This document shows, piece by piece, positions 1-6,686 of a DNA stretch of 29,656 nucleotides. This stretch comes from JAGOUB01 sp964640945 (GTDB lineage: Bacteria > Patescibacteriota > Gracilibacteria > Peribacterales > Peribacteraceae). Under the pieces are notes generated by a model. That model did no database searches. It was not told the origin of the DNA and saw nothing but the letters and a program-made list of their open reading frames with translations. The translations under genes were made by a program, and so were the position numbers. The stretch spans positions 1 through 29,656 of the forward strand of contig CAZXIV010000015.1 in the NCBI GenBank assembly GCA_964640945.1, given 5' to 3'. Numbering within the stretch: position 1 is the first letter of the stretch; every line of letters starts with the position of its first letter.

Positions 1-4
1 GCTG

Positions 5-95
5 ACAAAAAGTGGAAAACCGTTGGTTGGCACCTGCCAGGAGAGAAGATTTTTTATCGCGCACAAAAAGTACCAATTCGTAGGTTGGCACCTGC
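5..95. repeat. Pair of 33-base direct repeats
   Basis: Two related 33-base units lie at 5-37 and 63-95. Each starts with ACAAAAAGT and ends with GGTTGGCACCTGC. A third, more diverged copy (AAAGTGG, then GGGTTGGCACC) is at about 13,252-13,278. The units are intergenic, downstream of the XRE gene. I see no protein or mobile-element end attached to them. Confidence 0.6.
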
Positions 96-142
96 TTTTA
101 AAAAGGTTCACACCAAAAATCCTGCCAATACCTTCACTCTAA

Positions 143-370
143 TTAAACCGGAGCCAACTCTCCTTCCATGTAGAAGACGTCGGTCACCGGGACCTTGAAC
201 ACGGCGGCGATCTTGAGGGCGAGGAGAGCCGACGGATTGGTCTGACCGCGTTCGATGCTCATGATGGTCTGGCGGCTGACGCCGGAGCGGAGCGCCAGTT
301 CCTCCTGCGTCATGTGCCGCTCGAAACGCAGGCGGCGGATGTGGTTGCGGAGGGAGACGGTCGATTCCAT
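143..370 (-). CDS. Small XRE-family (Cro/CI-type) helix-turn-helix regulator
   Basis: A 75-residue protein that is almost entirely one HTH_3 domain. The recognition part reads TQEELALRSGVSRQTIMSIE, followed by RGQTNPSALLALKIAAVFKVPVTDVF, the classic signature of the short YgzD/YozG-like regulators. It should bind DNA as a dimer; its target is unknown. The ATG at 370 was chosen because family members start just before the first helix; ATGs at 394 and 412 are in frame, but the one at 412 overlaps the -10 box. The start follows a C/T-rich stretch with no Shine-Dalgarno. It lies downstream of uppP on the same strand but has its own promoter. Confidence 0.9.
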   Translation of the reverse strand: MESTVSLRNHIRRLRFERHMTQEELALRSGVSRQTIMSIERGQTNPSALLALKIAAVFKVPVTDVFYMEGELAPV

Positions 371-410
371 TGAGAGGTGGGGTGAGACTGGCATTGTGCC
401 AGGCCCGCGC

Positions 411-438
411 ATTGTACTGACCTACGCTGGGCCTGCAA
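411..438 (-). promoter_or_regulatory. Promoter of the XRE regulator gene
   Basis: Read on the minus strand, TTGCAG (433-438) and TACAAT (411-416) are separated by 16 bases, a good sigma-70-type match. The predicted start is near 404, leaving about 34 bases of leader before the ATG at 370. The gene can therefore be transcribed independently of uppP. Confidence 0.55.
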
Positions 439-477
439 GGGTGAACCATGACCGAGGTTCTAAAAAGGGCATGCCGA

Positions 478-1290
478 TCAGAAAATTCCCCACGCCAGGC
501 AGGCCAGTCCCAGCGGCACGAGGTACCAGTTGAAGACTGAGAGCGGCGCTTTACTGACCAGGCGACGGAGCCATGTCACGCAGACCAGACTCGTGATGAG
601 CGAGGCGACAAAGCCAAGGAATGTCAGGGGCAGCGGCGGCAGGGTCACCTTGCCCTGCCAAGCCTGCAAGGCGACGAGCAAGGTGGCGCCGCCGAGGATG
701 GGCGTGGCCATAAGGAACGAGAAGTCCAGCGCGCCACGGCGGCTGAGTCCGGTCAGACGGCCGATGCTCACGGTCGCACCCGAGCGCGAGAGCGATGGCA
801 GCAGGGCGGCCGCCTGCGCGAGGCCGATGAGCGCAGCTTTAACAAAGCTAAGCTTCGAGACATCATCCGTCTCGTCGCGGTGGCTTGGCGCCTGGCGTTC
901 GCCCACGAGGAGCAGCGCCGCTGTGAGTAGGAAAAACGCGCCGAGCCAGAGCGGCCCGCGGAACATCGTCGCGAGGATATCTTCCAACAGGAGGCCGGCC
1001 ACAACGCCGGGGATGGTGGCGACCAGGAGTAGAGCCGCCAGGCGGCGATCGTCGCCCCGCCCACCGGGCAGTAACGATAGTGCGAGTCGGAGCCAGGTAG
1101 CGCGGTAGCACGCGAGCAGCGCCAACAGACTGCCGCCATGAAGCACCACCATAAAGCTGAGAAAGTCGCGTCCGCTCAGGGGTGTCCCGAGGAGCGCTTC
1201 CAGGATTGTCAGGTGCCCGTCGCTGCTAATGGGCAGGAACTCAGTAAAGCCCTGGAGAATGCCAAGAAGCAACGCTTGCAGTGCGGTCAT
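478..1290 (-). CDS. uppP: Undecaprenyl-diphosphatase (UppP/BacA family)
   Basis: An integral membrane phosphatase that converts undecaprenyl diphosphate to the monophosphate, recycling the lipid carrier for peptidoglycan and surface polysaccharide. The first family motif is seen as TEFLPISSDGH at residues 16-26 (catalytic Glu17, His26) and the second as PSLSRSGATV in the second half, with the key arginine. About eight hydrophobic segments cover the protein. The ATG at 1290 gives 270 residues, the usual family length; a GTG at 1326 would add 12 residues of non-family sequence. One oddity is Asp instead of the usual Ser or Thr before Gly-His in the first motif. It is the first gene of a minus-strand pair with the XRE regulator. 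Confidence 0.95.
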   Translation of the reverse strand: MTALQALLLGILQGFTEFLPISSDGHLTILEALLGTPLSGRDFLSFMVVLHGGSLLALLACYRATWLRLALSLLPGGRGDDRRLAALLLVATIPGVVAGLLLEDILATMFRGPLWLGAFFLLTAALLLVGERQAPSHRDETDDVSKLSFVKAALIGLAQAAALLPSLSRSGATVSIGRLTGLSRRGALDFSFLMATPILGGATLLVALQAWQGKVTLPPLPLTFLGFVASLITSLVCVTWLRRLVSKAPLSVFNWYLVPLGLACLAWGIF

Positions 1291-1383
1291 GTCTGGCAGC
1301 CTAATGTCCGCGCGCCGCGCTGTCACGGTGTCGGCCTAAAACAGACCATCCCATAGGCCGGTGTTTTTGCTAGTACTCCTGGT

Positions 1384-1413
1384 TTGCGCTTGCAGATGCC
1401 GTATCCGTATGAT
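1384..1413 (+). promoter_or_regulatory. Probable promoter of the Hsp20 gene
   Basis: TTGCGC (1384-1389) and TATGAT (1408-1413) are separated by 18 bases. The predicted transcription start is about 1420, two bases before the ATG at 1422, so the mRNA may be leaderless. No CIRCE-type inverted repeat or other heat-shock operator is visible. Confidence 0.4.
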
Positions 1414-1421
1414 GCATAGCC

Positions 1422-1904
1422 ATGGGCCGCCAAAGCTTTCCGTTCCATGGAATCTTCTCCTCCGTCCCTGCCCAGGGGCGGACGGCTGTTCGTCGTGACG
1501 TGACGGAAGAAGAGCTTGTGTTCGAGACGGCGGAAAACGCAGCGCTGCCTACCCCCCCGGCCCGGCCTACGGTGGGCCAAGTCGCCGTCGATATTCATGA
1601 GCAGGAGGGCTACTACATCATCAAAGCCCCGATTGCCGGGGTGCGCATGGCCGACATTGATATCGAAGTGACTGAGAATGTCCTGATCATTCGCGGCGAG
1701 CGCCGCCAGCCCGACGATGTTCCCGCCGACCAATACTTGGTGCAGGAATGTTTCTGGGGACCGTTCGAGCGCCGTGTCACGCTGCCTGGCCCCATCGACC
1801 AGCGCCGCGTGAAGGCCACCTTCAACAAAGAATCCATCCTCAAGATCCTCGTGCCGCGCGAGCGCGAGGAAAAGATTAAGATCGTCCGTGTCGGCGACGC
1901 CTAA
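1422..1904 (+). CDS. Hsp20/alpha-crystallin family small heat-shock protein
   Basis: A 160-residue ATP-independent chaperone that binds unfolding proteins as large oligomers in the cytoplasm. The alpha-crystallin domain runs from about residue 53 (VAVDIHEQEGYYIIKAPIAG) to about 155. It contains the family features VTENVLIIRGER, an ECFWGPFERRVTLPGPID block matching the usual E-R-xxG-xF-xR-xxxLP region, and a KATFNKESILKILVPR end. The first 50 residues form a variable N-terminal arm. The C-terminal I-x-I-type anchor motif is represented by IKIVRV. The ATG at 1422 has no Shine-Dalgarno and lies almost at the predicted transcription start. It is convergent with the next gene and not in an operon. 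Confidence 0.92.
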   Translation: MGRQSFPFHGIFSSVPAQGRTAVRRDVTEEELVFETAENAALPTPPARPTVGQVAVDIHEQEGYYIIKAPIAGVRMADIDIEVTENVLIIRGERRQPDDVPADQYLVQECFWGPFERRVTLPGPIDQRRVKATFNKESILKILVPREREEKIKIVRVGDA

Positions 1905-1937
1905 CTCGTCCCGGCGTAGTCCGCAGACGAAGCCGGA

Positions 1938-2201
1938 TCAGCGTACGAGCTTCTTCGCCGCGGTCGCACGGTGCAGCATGTCCTCGGCAATCGCCTCTTC
2001 GTCCAGCGCGCCTAAGTACGCCCGGAGCTTCGTTTCAAATTTCTTCGCATTCGTTTCCACCACCGCGATCGCATCCTTCAACTGTTGCTTCTCTCCCCGT
2101 TCGAACGACGGCTTATCGAGCTTCATGGTGATGAAGTAGACCGCGTCCAAAAGCTTGATGATCGGCGCGTCGACGAGCGTATCTGTGATGGAGGAAGACA
2201 T
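1938..2201 (-). CDS. Small helical protein of unknown function
   Basis: An 87-residue protein that I do not recognise. It is charged and predicted to be mostly helical (for example FERGEKQQLKDAIAVVETNAKKFETKLRAYLG), without signal peptide or membrane segment, so probably cytoplasmic. A consensus promoter immediately upstream supports it as a real gene. The ATG at 2201 follows a CA-rich leader (CCTCACACCACACACCC) with no Shine-Dalgarno beside it; a GGAG lies about 20 bases away, too far to act normally. It is convergent with the Hsp20 gene, with 33 bases between the two stop codons. Confidence 0.65.
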   Translation of the reverse strand: MSSSITDTLVDAPIIKLLDAVYFITMKLDKPSFERGEKQQLKDAIAVVETNAKKFETKLRAYLGALDEEAIAEDMLHRATAAKKLVR

Positions 2202-2227
2202 GGGTGTGTGGTGTGAGGGTTCTCCAC

Positions 2228-2255
2228 ATTATAGGCAAATCTGGAAAAAAGTCAA
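2228..2255 (-). promoter_or_regulatory. Consensus promoter of the 87-residue protein gene
   Basis: On the minus strand TTGACT (2250-2255) and a perfect TATAAT (2228-2233) are separated by 16 bases. Predicted start is near 2221, giving a leader of about 20 bases. This is one of the best sigma-70-type promoters in the window. Confidence 0.7.
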
Positions 2256-2364
2256 AGCAGGGGAGTCGGGCCGGCCTGTCGTGGGCAAAGAATAATGATC
2301 CAGAGGGACTCTTTGTCGCGGGAAGATTGCTCACATGGCCAACTGGGGTTAGCGTCGGGTGGCT

Positions 2365-3186
2365 ATGGTCATCACCCAAGCCGTCTTACCGGTAGCCGGA
2401 CTCGGCACGCGCTTTCTGCCCTGGACGAAAGTCGTCCCCAAAGAGCTCCTGCCCATCGGTAATCGTCCCATTATTGCCCTGCTCGTGGACGAGTGTGTAA
2501 GCGTTGGCATTACCGATATTTGCTTTGTCATCAGCCATGGCAAGGAGGCTATTCCGCAGTACTTCTACCATGACCCCGCCCTCGAGGCCGAGCTCCAGCG
2601 CCGCGGCAAGGAGCATATTCTTCAAGAGCTCCACGCCTACGACGAGGTACGTTTCCATGTGGTCTACCAAAACGAGATGCTCGGCGACGGGCATGCCATC
2701 CTACAAGCTGCCAACTGGGTCGATTCCGACCAAGTGGCCATCCTCTTCGGCGACGATCTCATTGCTGGCCCTAAGAACGGTCTTCAGCAGTTGGTGGCTG
2801 CCTACGAGGGTCTGCCCGCCAACGCCGCGGAGAAGGCCGTCCTCTGCCTACAGAACGTGCCTCGTGAGCAGGTGTCGCGCTACGGCATTGTGGATGTCGA
2901 TGCCGGCACCAGCCGCCTGAAGCGTGTGAAGTCGCTGGTAGAGAAGCCCAAACCCGAAGACGCCCCCTCTACGCTGGGCATCGTCGGTAAATACTTGGTT
3001 CCCCAATCGGTCTTTGCGGTCCTGCCGCAGGTCAGTAGTAGCCACGGCGGCGAGATCCGCCTCATCGACGCCCTCATCCACCAGCTCCCCAAGGGCCTCG
3101 AGATCTACGGCTACGAATTCGAGGGAAAAAGGCTCGATACAGGCACGCCAGAAGGCTACAAAGAGGCTATCGCCGTGCTCGGGTAA
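2365..3186 (+). CDS. galU: UTP--glucose-1-phosphate uridylyltransferase
   Basis: Makes UDP-glucose from UTP and glucose 1-phosphate for surface glycans. The nucleotide-binding signature AGLGTRFLPWTKVVPKELLP sits at the N terminus. It is followed by the GDGHAIL block, the metal-binding GDDLI, SRYGIVDVD, and the VEKPKPEDAPSTLGIVGKYL substrate region. The length of 273 residues is normal for bacterial GalU. The ATG at 2365 is preceded by GGGTGG, a modest ribosome-binding site; an in-frame GTG at 2359 is the alternative. The gene is followed after 45 bases by an unrecognised gene on the same strand, probably co-transcribed. The envelope genes elsewhere in the window give a plausible use for its product. 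Confidence 0.95.
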   Translation: MVITQAVLPVAGLGTRFLPWTKVVPKELLPIGNRPIIALLVDECVSVGITDICFVISHGKEAIPQYFYHDPALEAELQRRGKEHILQELHAYDEVRFHVVYQNEMLGDGHAILQAANWVDSDQVAILFGDDLIAGPKNGLQQLVAAYEGLPANAAEKAVLCLQNVPREQVSRYGIVDVDAGTSRLKRVKSLVEKPKPEDAPSTLGIVGKYLVPQSVFAVLPQVSSSHGGEIRLIDALIHQLPKGLEIYGYEFEGKRLDTGTPEGYKEAIAVLG

Positions 3187-3231
3187 AGGCCGTTGACGGT
3201 CGCCAGGCCCCCGCTCAAAGTGAGTCATCCT

Positions 3232-3939
3232 ATGCCGCCCCACGAACTGCGCTTACTCGAAGAAGACCTGCCGTATTTGGTCCGCCAGTACCCTCTCGAC
3301 CTCCCGGAGGTAGCGGCGCAGGTAGCGGCCGATTATCAGCACCTCCATGACGACCTTGTCGACGTGTTGCAAGCCGCAGTCATCCGCTTGGAGGATGGAC
3401 ACCGCTGGTTGCAGTCGCCCGGAGAGCAAAGTTTGCAGCTGCAGAATCTTCAGACGCAACTGCGGCTCTGTGGTGATGTGCGCGAGCTGCTCGCCACTCT
3501 CATGCGCCGCCGCCGCTCCGTGACGACCATTGCCAAGCTTCAGTTGTCGGCGCTCTTGCAAAAGGCCGCCATCCGCAGTCATTGCGAGCAATTATTGCGT
3601 GACTGTCCTCCGTCAGCAGTAACCTCCATCCTCTCTCGCACAAAAGCGGCGATCGTCGAGCACGGTGTGGCTCGCCCCTTCGTGCACGAACTGCTCCAAG
3701 CGGCATCCCGCCAGCGTGCGTTTGACTTGCTGCATGAGGCGCACATTGCACTGGGAGGTTTGGAGAGCGAGCCAGACGAGGTGATGGCGACCTACGTGAC
3801 TGAGGAAATTTTGGCGTACATCGGCGCCAATGAGGAGGGCGGCCAGTTGGGTCCCCTTGCACCTGGCCTCCACATTTTTGGCCAGCCAGCGATTCCCTTC
3901 GCCCAGGGCGATCGGCGTCCGCCCCGCGGTTCCGCCTGA
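3232..3939 (+). CDS. Unrecognised helical protein downstream of galU
   Basis: A 235-residue protein that I cannot assign. It is soluble, has no signal peptide or membrane segment, and is rich in leucine, glutamine and alanine with heptad-like stretches (about residues 60-95, LQLQNLQTQLRLCGDVRELL). A basic cluster, MRRRRS, lies in the middle. The last 25 residues are proline- and glycine-rich. The ATG at 3232 was chosen; a TTG at 3193 is in frame and would add 13 residues. It follows galU closely and is probably in the same transcript. It ends 25 bases before the convergent uvrB stop, and no terminator hairpin is obvious in that gap. Confidence 0.7.
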   Translation: MPPHELRLLEEDLPYLVRQYPLDLPEVAAQVAADYQHLHDDLVDVLQAAVIRLEDGHRWLQSPGEQSLQLQNLQTQLRLCGDVRELLATLMRRRRSVTTIAKLQLSALLQKAAIRSHCEQLLRDCPPSAVTSILSRTKAAIVEHGVARPFVHELLQAASRQRAFDLLHEAHIALGGLESEPDEVMATYVTEEILAYIGANEEGGQLGPLAPGLHIFGQPAIPFAQGDRRPPRGSA

Positions 3940-3964
3940 CGCGGTCTTCGTCGTCGCGCGCCGA

Positions 3965-5953
3965 TCACTTCTTCATCAGTTCGCGCCGAAGCAGCTCAAT
4001 CTCATCGCGGAGGTCGGCGGCTTTCTCGAACTCAAGGTTTTCGGAGGCGATCTCCATCTGGCGATTGAGCTCGTCCATCAGGCGCTTCTTCTCGTCCTTG
4101 GGGATCTTCTGGTGGTTGTGCTTGGGGCGGCGCAGCTCCAACTTGCGACCCTCTTCGGAGATGTCGTGCACAGCCTTGATGATGCCCTTGGGCGTGATGT
4201 TGTGCTTGATATTATAGGCTTCCTGAATGGCGCGGCGGCGGTTTGTCTCATCCATAGCGGCCTTCATCGCGTCGCTGATCTTATCGGCGTAGAGCGTCAC
4301 GTGGCCGTTCAAGTTACGGGCGGCGCGGCCGATCGTCTGGATGAGGGCGTCTCTGGAACGAAGGAATCCTTGCTTATCGGCGTCCAAAATGGCGATGTAG
4401 CTTACCTCCGGCAAGTCGAGGCCTTCACGCAGGAGGTTAATGCCCACGATGATGTCGATGTCGCCGGTGCGCAGTTGCCGCAAGATCTCGATACGCTCGA
4501 GTGTCTCCACGTCACTGTGCAGATAGCGTACCTTCTGGCCGGCCTCGGTCAGGAAGGTGGTCAGATCCTCGGCCATCTTCTTCGTGAGCGTGGTGATGAG
4601 CGCTCGCTCGCCGCGGGCGATGCTCGCCTGCACTTCGGCCATGATGTCGTCGATCTGGTGTTTCGTCGGTTTCACCGTCACGGGCGGATCAAGTAGGCCT
4701 GTCGGGCGGATGATCTGCTCGACGATGTTCGCCTTCTCGGTGTGCTCGTACTCGTACTTGCCCGGCGTGGCCGAGACGTAGATGCGCTGGCCCACGCGCT
4801 TCTCAAACTCCTCAAAGCGGAGCGGGCGGTTATCATGCGCGGACGGCAAACGGAAGCCATAATCTACGAGTGTGTTCTTGCGGCTGAGGTTGCCCTCGCT
4901 CATGCCGCCTACCTGCGGGATGGAGATGTGGCTCTCATCCACAATCAGCAGGAAATCTTTAGGGAAGTAATCGAGGAGTGTCGACGGCGGTTGGCCTGGG
5001 GCCTGGCCCTCCAGGTAGCGCACGTAGTTCTCGATGCCGGTGCAGTAGCCCGTCTCCTTGAGCATCTCCACGTCGTACTCGGTGCGCGTGCGGATACGCT
5101 CGGCCTTCACGAGCTCGCCCAGCTTCAAAAAGTGCGCCTCCTGCAACTTCATTTCATCGAGGATGCCGTCCACAGCCTTGTCGATCTTGTCCTTCGTGGT
5201 CACGTTGTGAGCCGCCGGGAAGATCGTCACTTCGTTGAGTTCAGCCAGCACCTCGCCTGTAAAACTATCCACCTCCTGGATCGTCTCGATCTCATCAAAC
5301 GGCATTTCGATGCGGATGACTGTATCGCCGCCTGGTGGGAAGATCTCGACGCTCTCGCCGAGCGCGTGGAACATGCCCTGCTTGAATTCCAAGTGGCTGC
5401 GGCGGTACTGGATGTCGGTCAGGCGGCGGAGGAAGGTATCGCGCTGCACGGCTTCGCCGCGCGCCACGGTGATGGCAAGTGCTTCGTAATCCTGCACGTT
5501 ACCGAGGCCGTAGATACAGCTGACCGAAGCCACGATCAGTACATCCTTACGGGTCAGCAGGTTCATCGTCGCGGCGTGGCGGTACTTCTCGATCTCCTCA
5601 TTGATGGAGGCGTCCTTCTCAATGTACGTGTCGGTCGTCGGCAGGTAGGCCTCGGGCTGGTAGTAGTCGTAGTAGGAGACAAAGTACGAGACGGCGTTAT
5701 CGGGAAAGAAGCCTTGGAACTCGCTGCAGAGCTGCGCGGCCAGCGTCTTGTTGTGAGCCAGCACCAGGGTGGGGCGTTGCACTTGCGCGATCACGTTGGC
5801 CATCGCAAACGTTTTGCCGGTGCCGGTGGCGCCGAGCAGCGTCTGGTGCTTCTCCTTATTCTTCAGGCCAGCCACCAGCTTCTCAATGGCTTTTGGTTGG
5901 TCGCCCGTAGGCTCGTACGGGGCAGTGAGGCGGAAGGGTTTGGTGGCGGTCAT
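3965..5953 (-). CDS. uvrB: UvrABC excinuclease subunit B
   Basis: The damage-verification helicase of nucleotide excision repair. It is loaded by UvrA, opens DNA around the lesion and recruits UvrC for incision. Walker A is GATGTGKT (residues 41-48). The aromatic beta-hairpin that clamps DNA is YYDYYQPEAYLP followed by the TYIEKDASIN helix. The DEAD-like motif is DESH (339-342). Later helicase motifs include SATPG, NLLREGLDLPEVS and QTIGRAARN. The C-terminal 40 residues form a UVR coiled coil (MEIASENLEFEKAADLRDEI) that contacts UvrC. The length of 662 residues is typical and nothing looks degraded. The leader is C/T-rich just before the ATG. uvrA and uvrC are not in the window. Confidence 0.98.
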   Translation of the reverse strand: MTATKPFRLTAPYEPTGDQPKAIEKLVAGLKNKEKHQTLLGATGTGKTFAMANVIAQVQRPTLVLAHNKTLAAQLCSEFQGFFPDNAVSYFVSYYDYYQPEAYLPTTDTYIEKDASINEEIEKYRHAATMNLLTRKDVLIVASVSCIYGLGNVQDYEALAITVARGEAVQRDTFLRRLTDIQYRRSHLEFKQGMFHALGESVEIFPPGGDTVIRIEMPFDEIETIQEVDSFTGEVLAELNEVTIFPAAHNVTTKDKIDKAVDGILDEMKLQEAHFLKLGELVKAERIRTRTEYDVEMLKETGYCTGIENYVRYLEGQAPGQPPSTLLDYFPKDFLLIVDESHISIPQVGGMSEGNLSRKNTLVDYGFRLPSAHDNRPLRFEEFEKRVGQRIYVSATPGKYEYEHTEKANIVEQIIRPTGLLDPPVTVKPTKHQIDDIMAEVQASIARGERALITTLTKKMAEDLTTFLTEAGQKVRYLHSDVETLERIEILRQLRTGDIDIIVGINLLREGLDLPEVSYIAILDADKQGFLRSRDALIQTIGRAARNLNGHVTLYADKISDAMKAAMDETNRRRAIQEAYNIKHNITPKGIIKAVHDISEEGRKLELRRPKHNHQKIPKDEKKRLMDELNRQMEIASENLEFEKAADLRDEIELLRRELMKK

Positions 5954-6058
5954 AGGCGCGGAAGTCGATACAAGCCTGGCAGTGTACGCGGGTCGCGAGG
6001 CGGCCGAAAGGGAGGGAAGGCAAAGAGTGACTCTTTTTCTTCTCGATCGACGCCACCC

Positions 6059-6086
6059 TTGACAAAATCCATGTTAAGAGTATTTT
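6059..6086 (+). promoter_or_regulatory. Consensus promoter of the 54-residue basic protein gene
   Basis: A perfect TTGACA (6059-6064) and TATTTT (6081-6086) are separated by 16 bases. The predicted start is near 6093, giving a leader of about 140 bases. No other gene lies between this promoter and the terminator at 6419-6452. Confidence 0.65.
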
Positions 6087-6150
6087 ACCGAAAATCTGTT
6101 TTTTACCACCACCGCGAGAATGGACCCTTGCGCAGCCTCCTGCGCAGCGG

Positions 6151-6177
6151 CCCCTTCTCATGTCGCACATGAAGGGG
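6151..6177 (+). other. Hairpin in the leader of the 54-residue protein gene
   Basis: CCCCTT (6151-6156) pairs with AAGGGG (6172-6177), and inside it CATGT (6159-6163) pairs with ACATG (6167-6171). A repeated TGCGCAGC precedes it. The hairpin is in the untranslated leader, about 55 bases before the start codon; it has no T-run, so it is not a terminator. It may be regulatory or stabilise the mRNA. Confidence 0.5.
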
Positions 6178-6232
6178 AATCGAGGGCCTGCCATGGTTGG
6201 CGGTCCCTACACATTTCTCGTTGGAGTTATCC

Positions 6233-6397
6233 ATGCTTAATCGCACCGTCGTCCGTGCCGATCTTGGTCACGGCTCAGCCACCCGCGCCCCTAAGCGCAA
6301 GCCGCTCGACGAGCGCTTGCTCGCCAAGGGCCCCCGCCGTCGCGCGGGTCGCCGAAGCTACGACACGCTCAAGAGCCTCGGGCTCCTGATCAAGTGA
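6233..6397 (+). CDS. 54-residue arginine/lysine-rich protein
   Basis: I do not recognise a family. The protein is very basic, with KRKPLDERLLAKGPRRRAGRRS in its middle, which suggests binding to RNA, DNA or the ribosome. It is not ribosomal protein L34, whose length it resembles: the L34 pattern (KRTYQPS.. and GFRxRMxTxxGR) is absent. The start at 6233 is firm because GGAG (6223-6226) lies six bases upstream, the clearest Shine-Dalgarno in the window. A consensus promoter, structured leader and strong terminator frame it as a single-gene unit, so it is probably well expressed. There is no signal peptide or membrane segment. Confidence 0.75.
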   Translation: MLNRTVVRADLGHGSATRAPKRKPLDERLLAKGPRRRAGRRSYDTLKSLGLLIK

Positions 6398-6418
6398 TCT
6401 GACACGCCAAGTAGGGAC

Positions 6419-6452
6419 ACACCCGGGGCCGTCATGGCTCCGGGTGTTTTTT
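6419..6452 (+). terminator. Strong intrinsic terminator
   Basis: A 12-base-pair stem (6419-6430 with 6436-6447, one G-T pair) with a five-base loop is followed by six T. It ends the 54-residue protein unit. Confidence 0.9.
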
Positions 6453-6686
6453 GTGGTGTGTCTGGGCTGCAGCATCGTTGTGCGTGCCAATGGACAGGGT
6501 GCAAGATGACTGCTGAATCCCGAGAACGCCCGGCGGCGATGACCAGGGAAATGATCAGTCCCGATGAGCAGGGTGACGATGTGCAAAAAAATGATCCAAC
6601 ATCAATCCAAAAACAATTCCCCTAAGCGGCAATCTCAGAAAATGTGTTTGTCATGCAGAATGACCGCGTCTCCCAATTTTTCTCTC

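Noticed and set aside
4742..6172. 476-codon open frame opposite uvrB
   Set aside because: It is fully explained by uvrB on the other strand and shows no conserved domain.
6434..6686. Upstream extension of the large cysteine-rich protein to 6,564
   Set aside because: The extra residues are not conserved-looking, lie before the membrane anchor, and the ATG at 6,687 has the same C/T-rich context as other starts.
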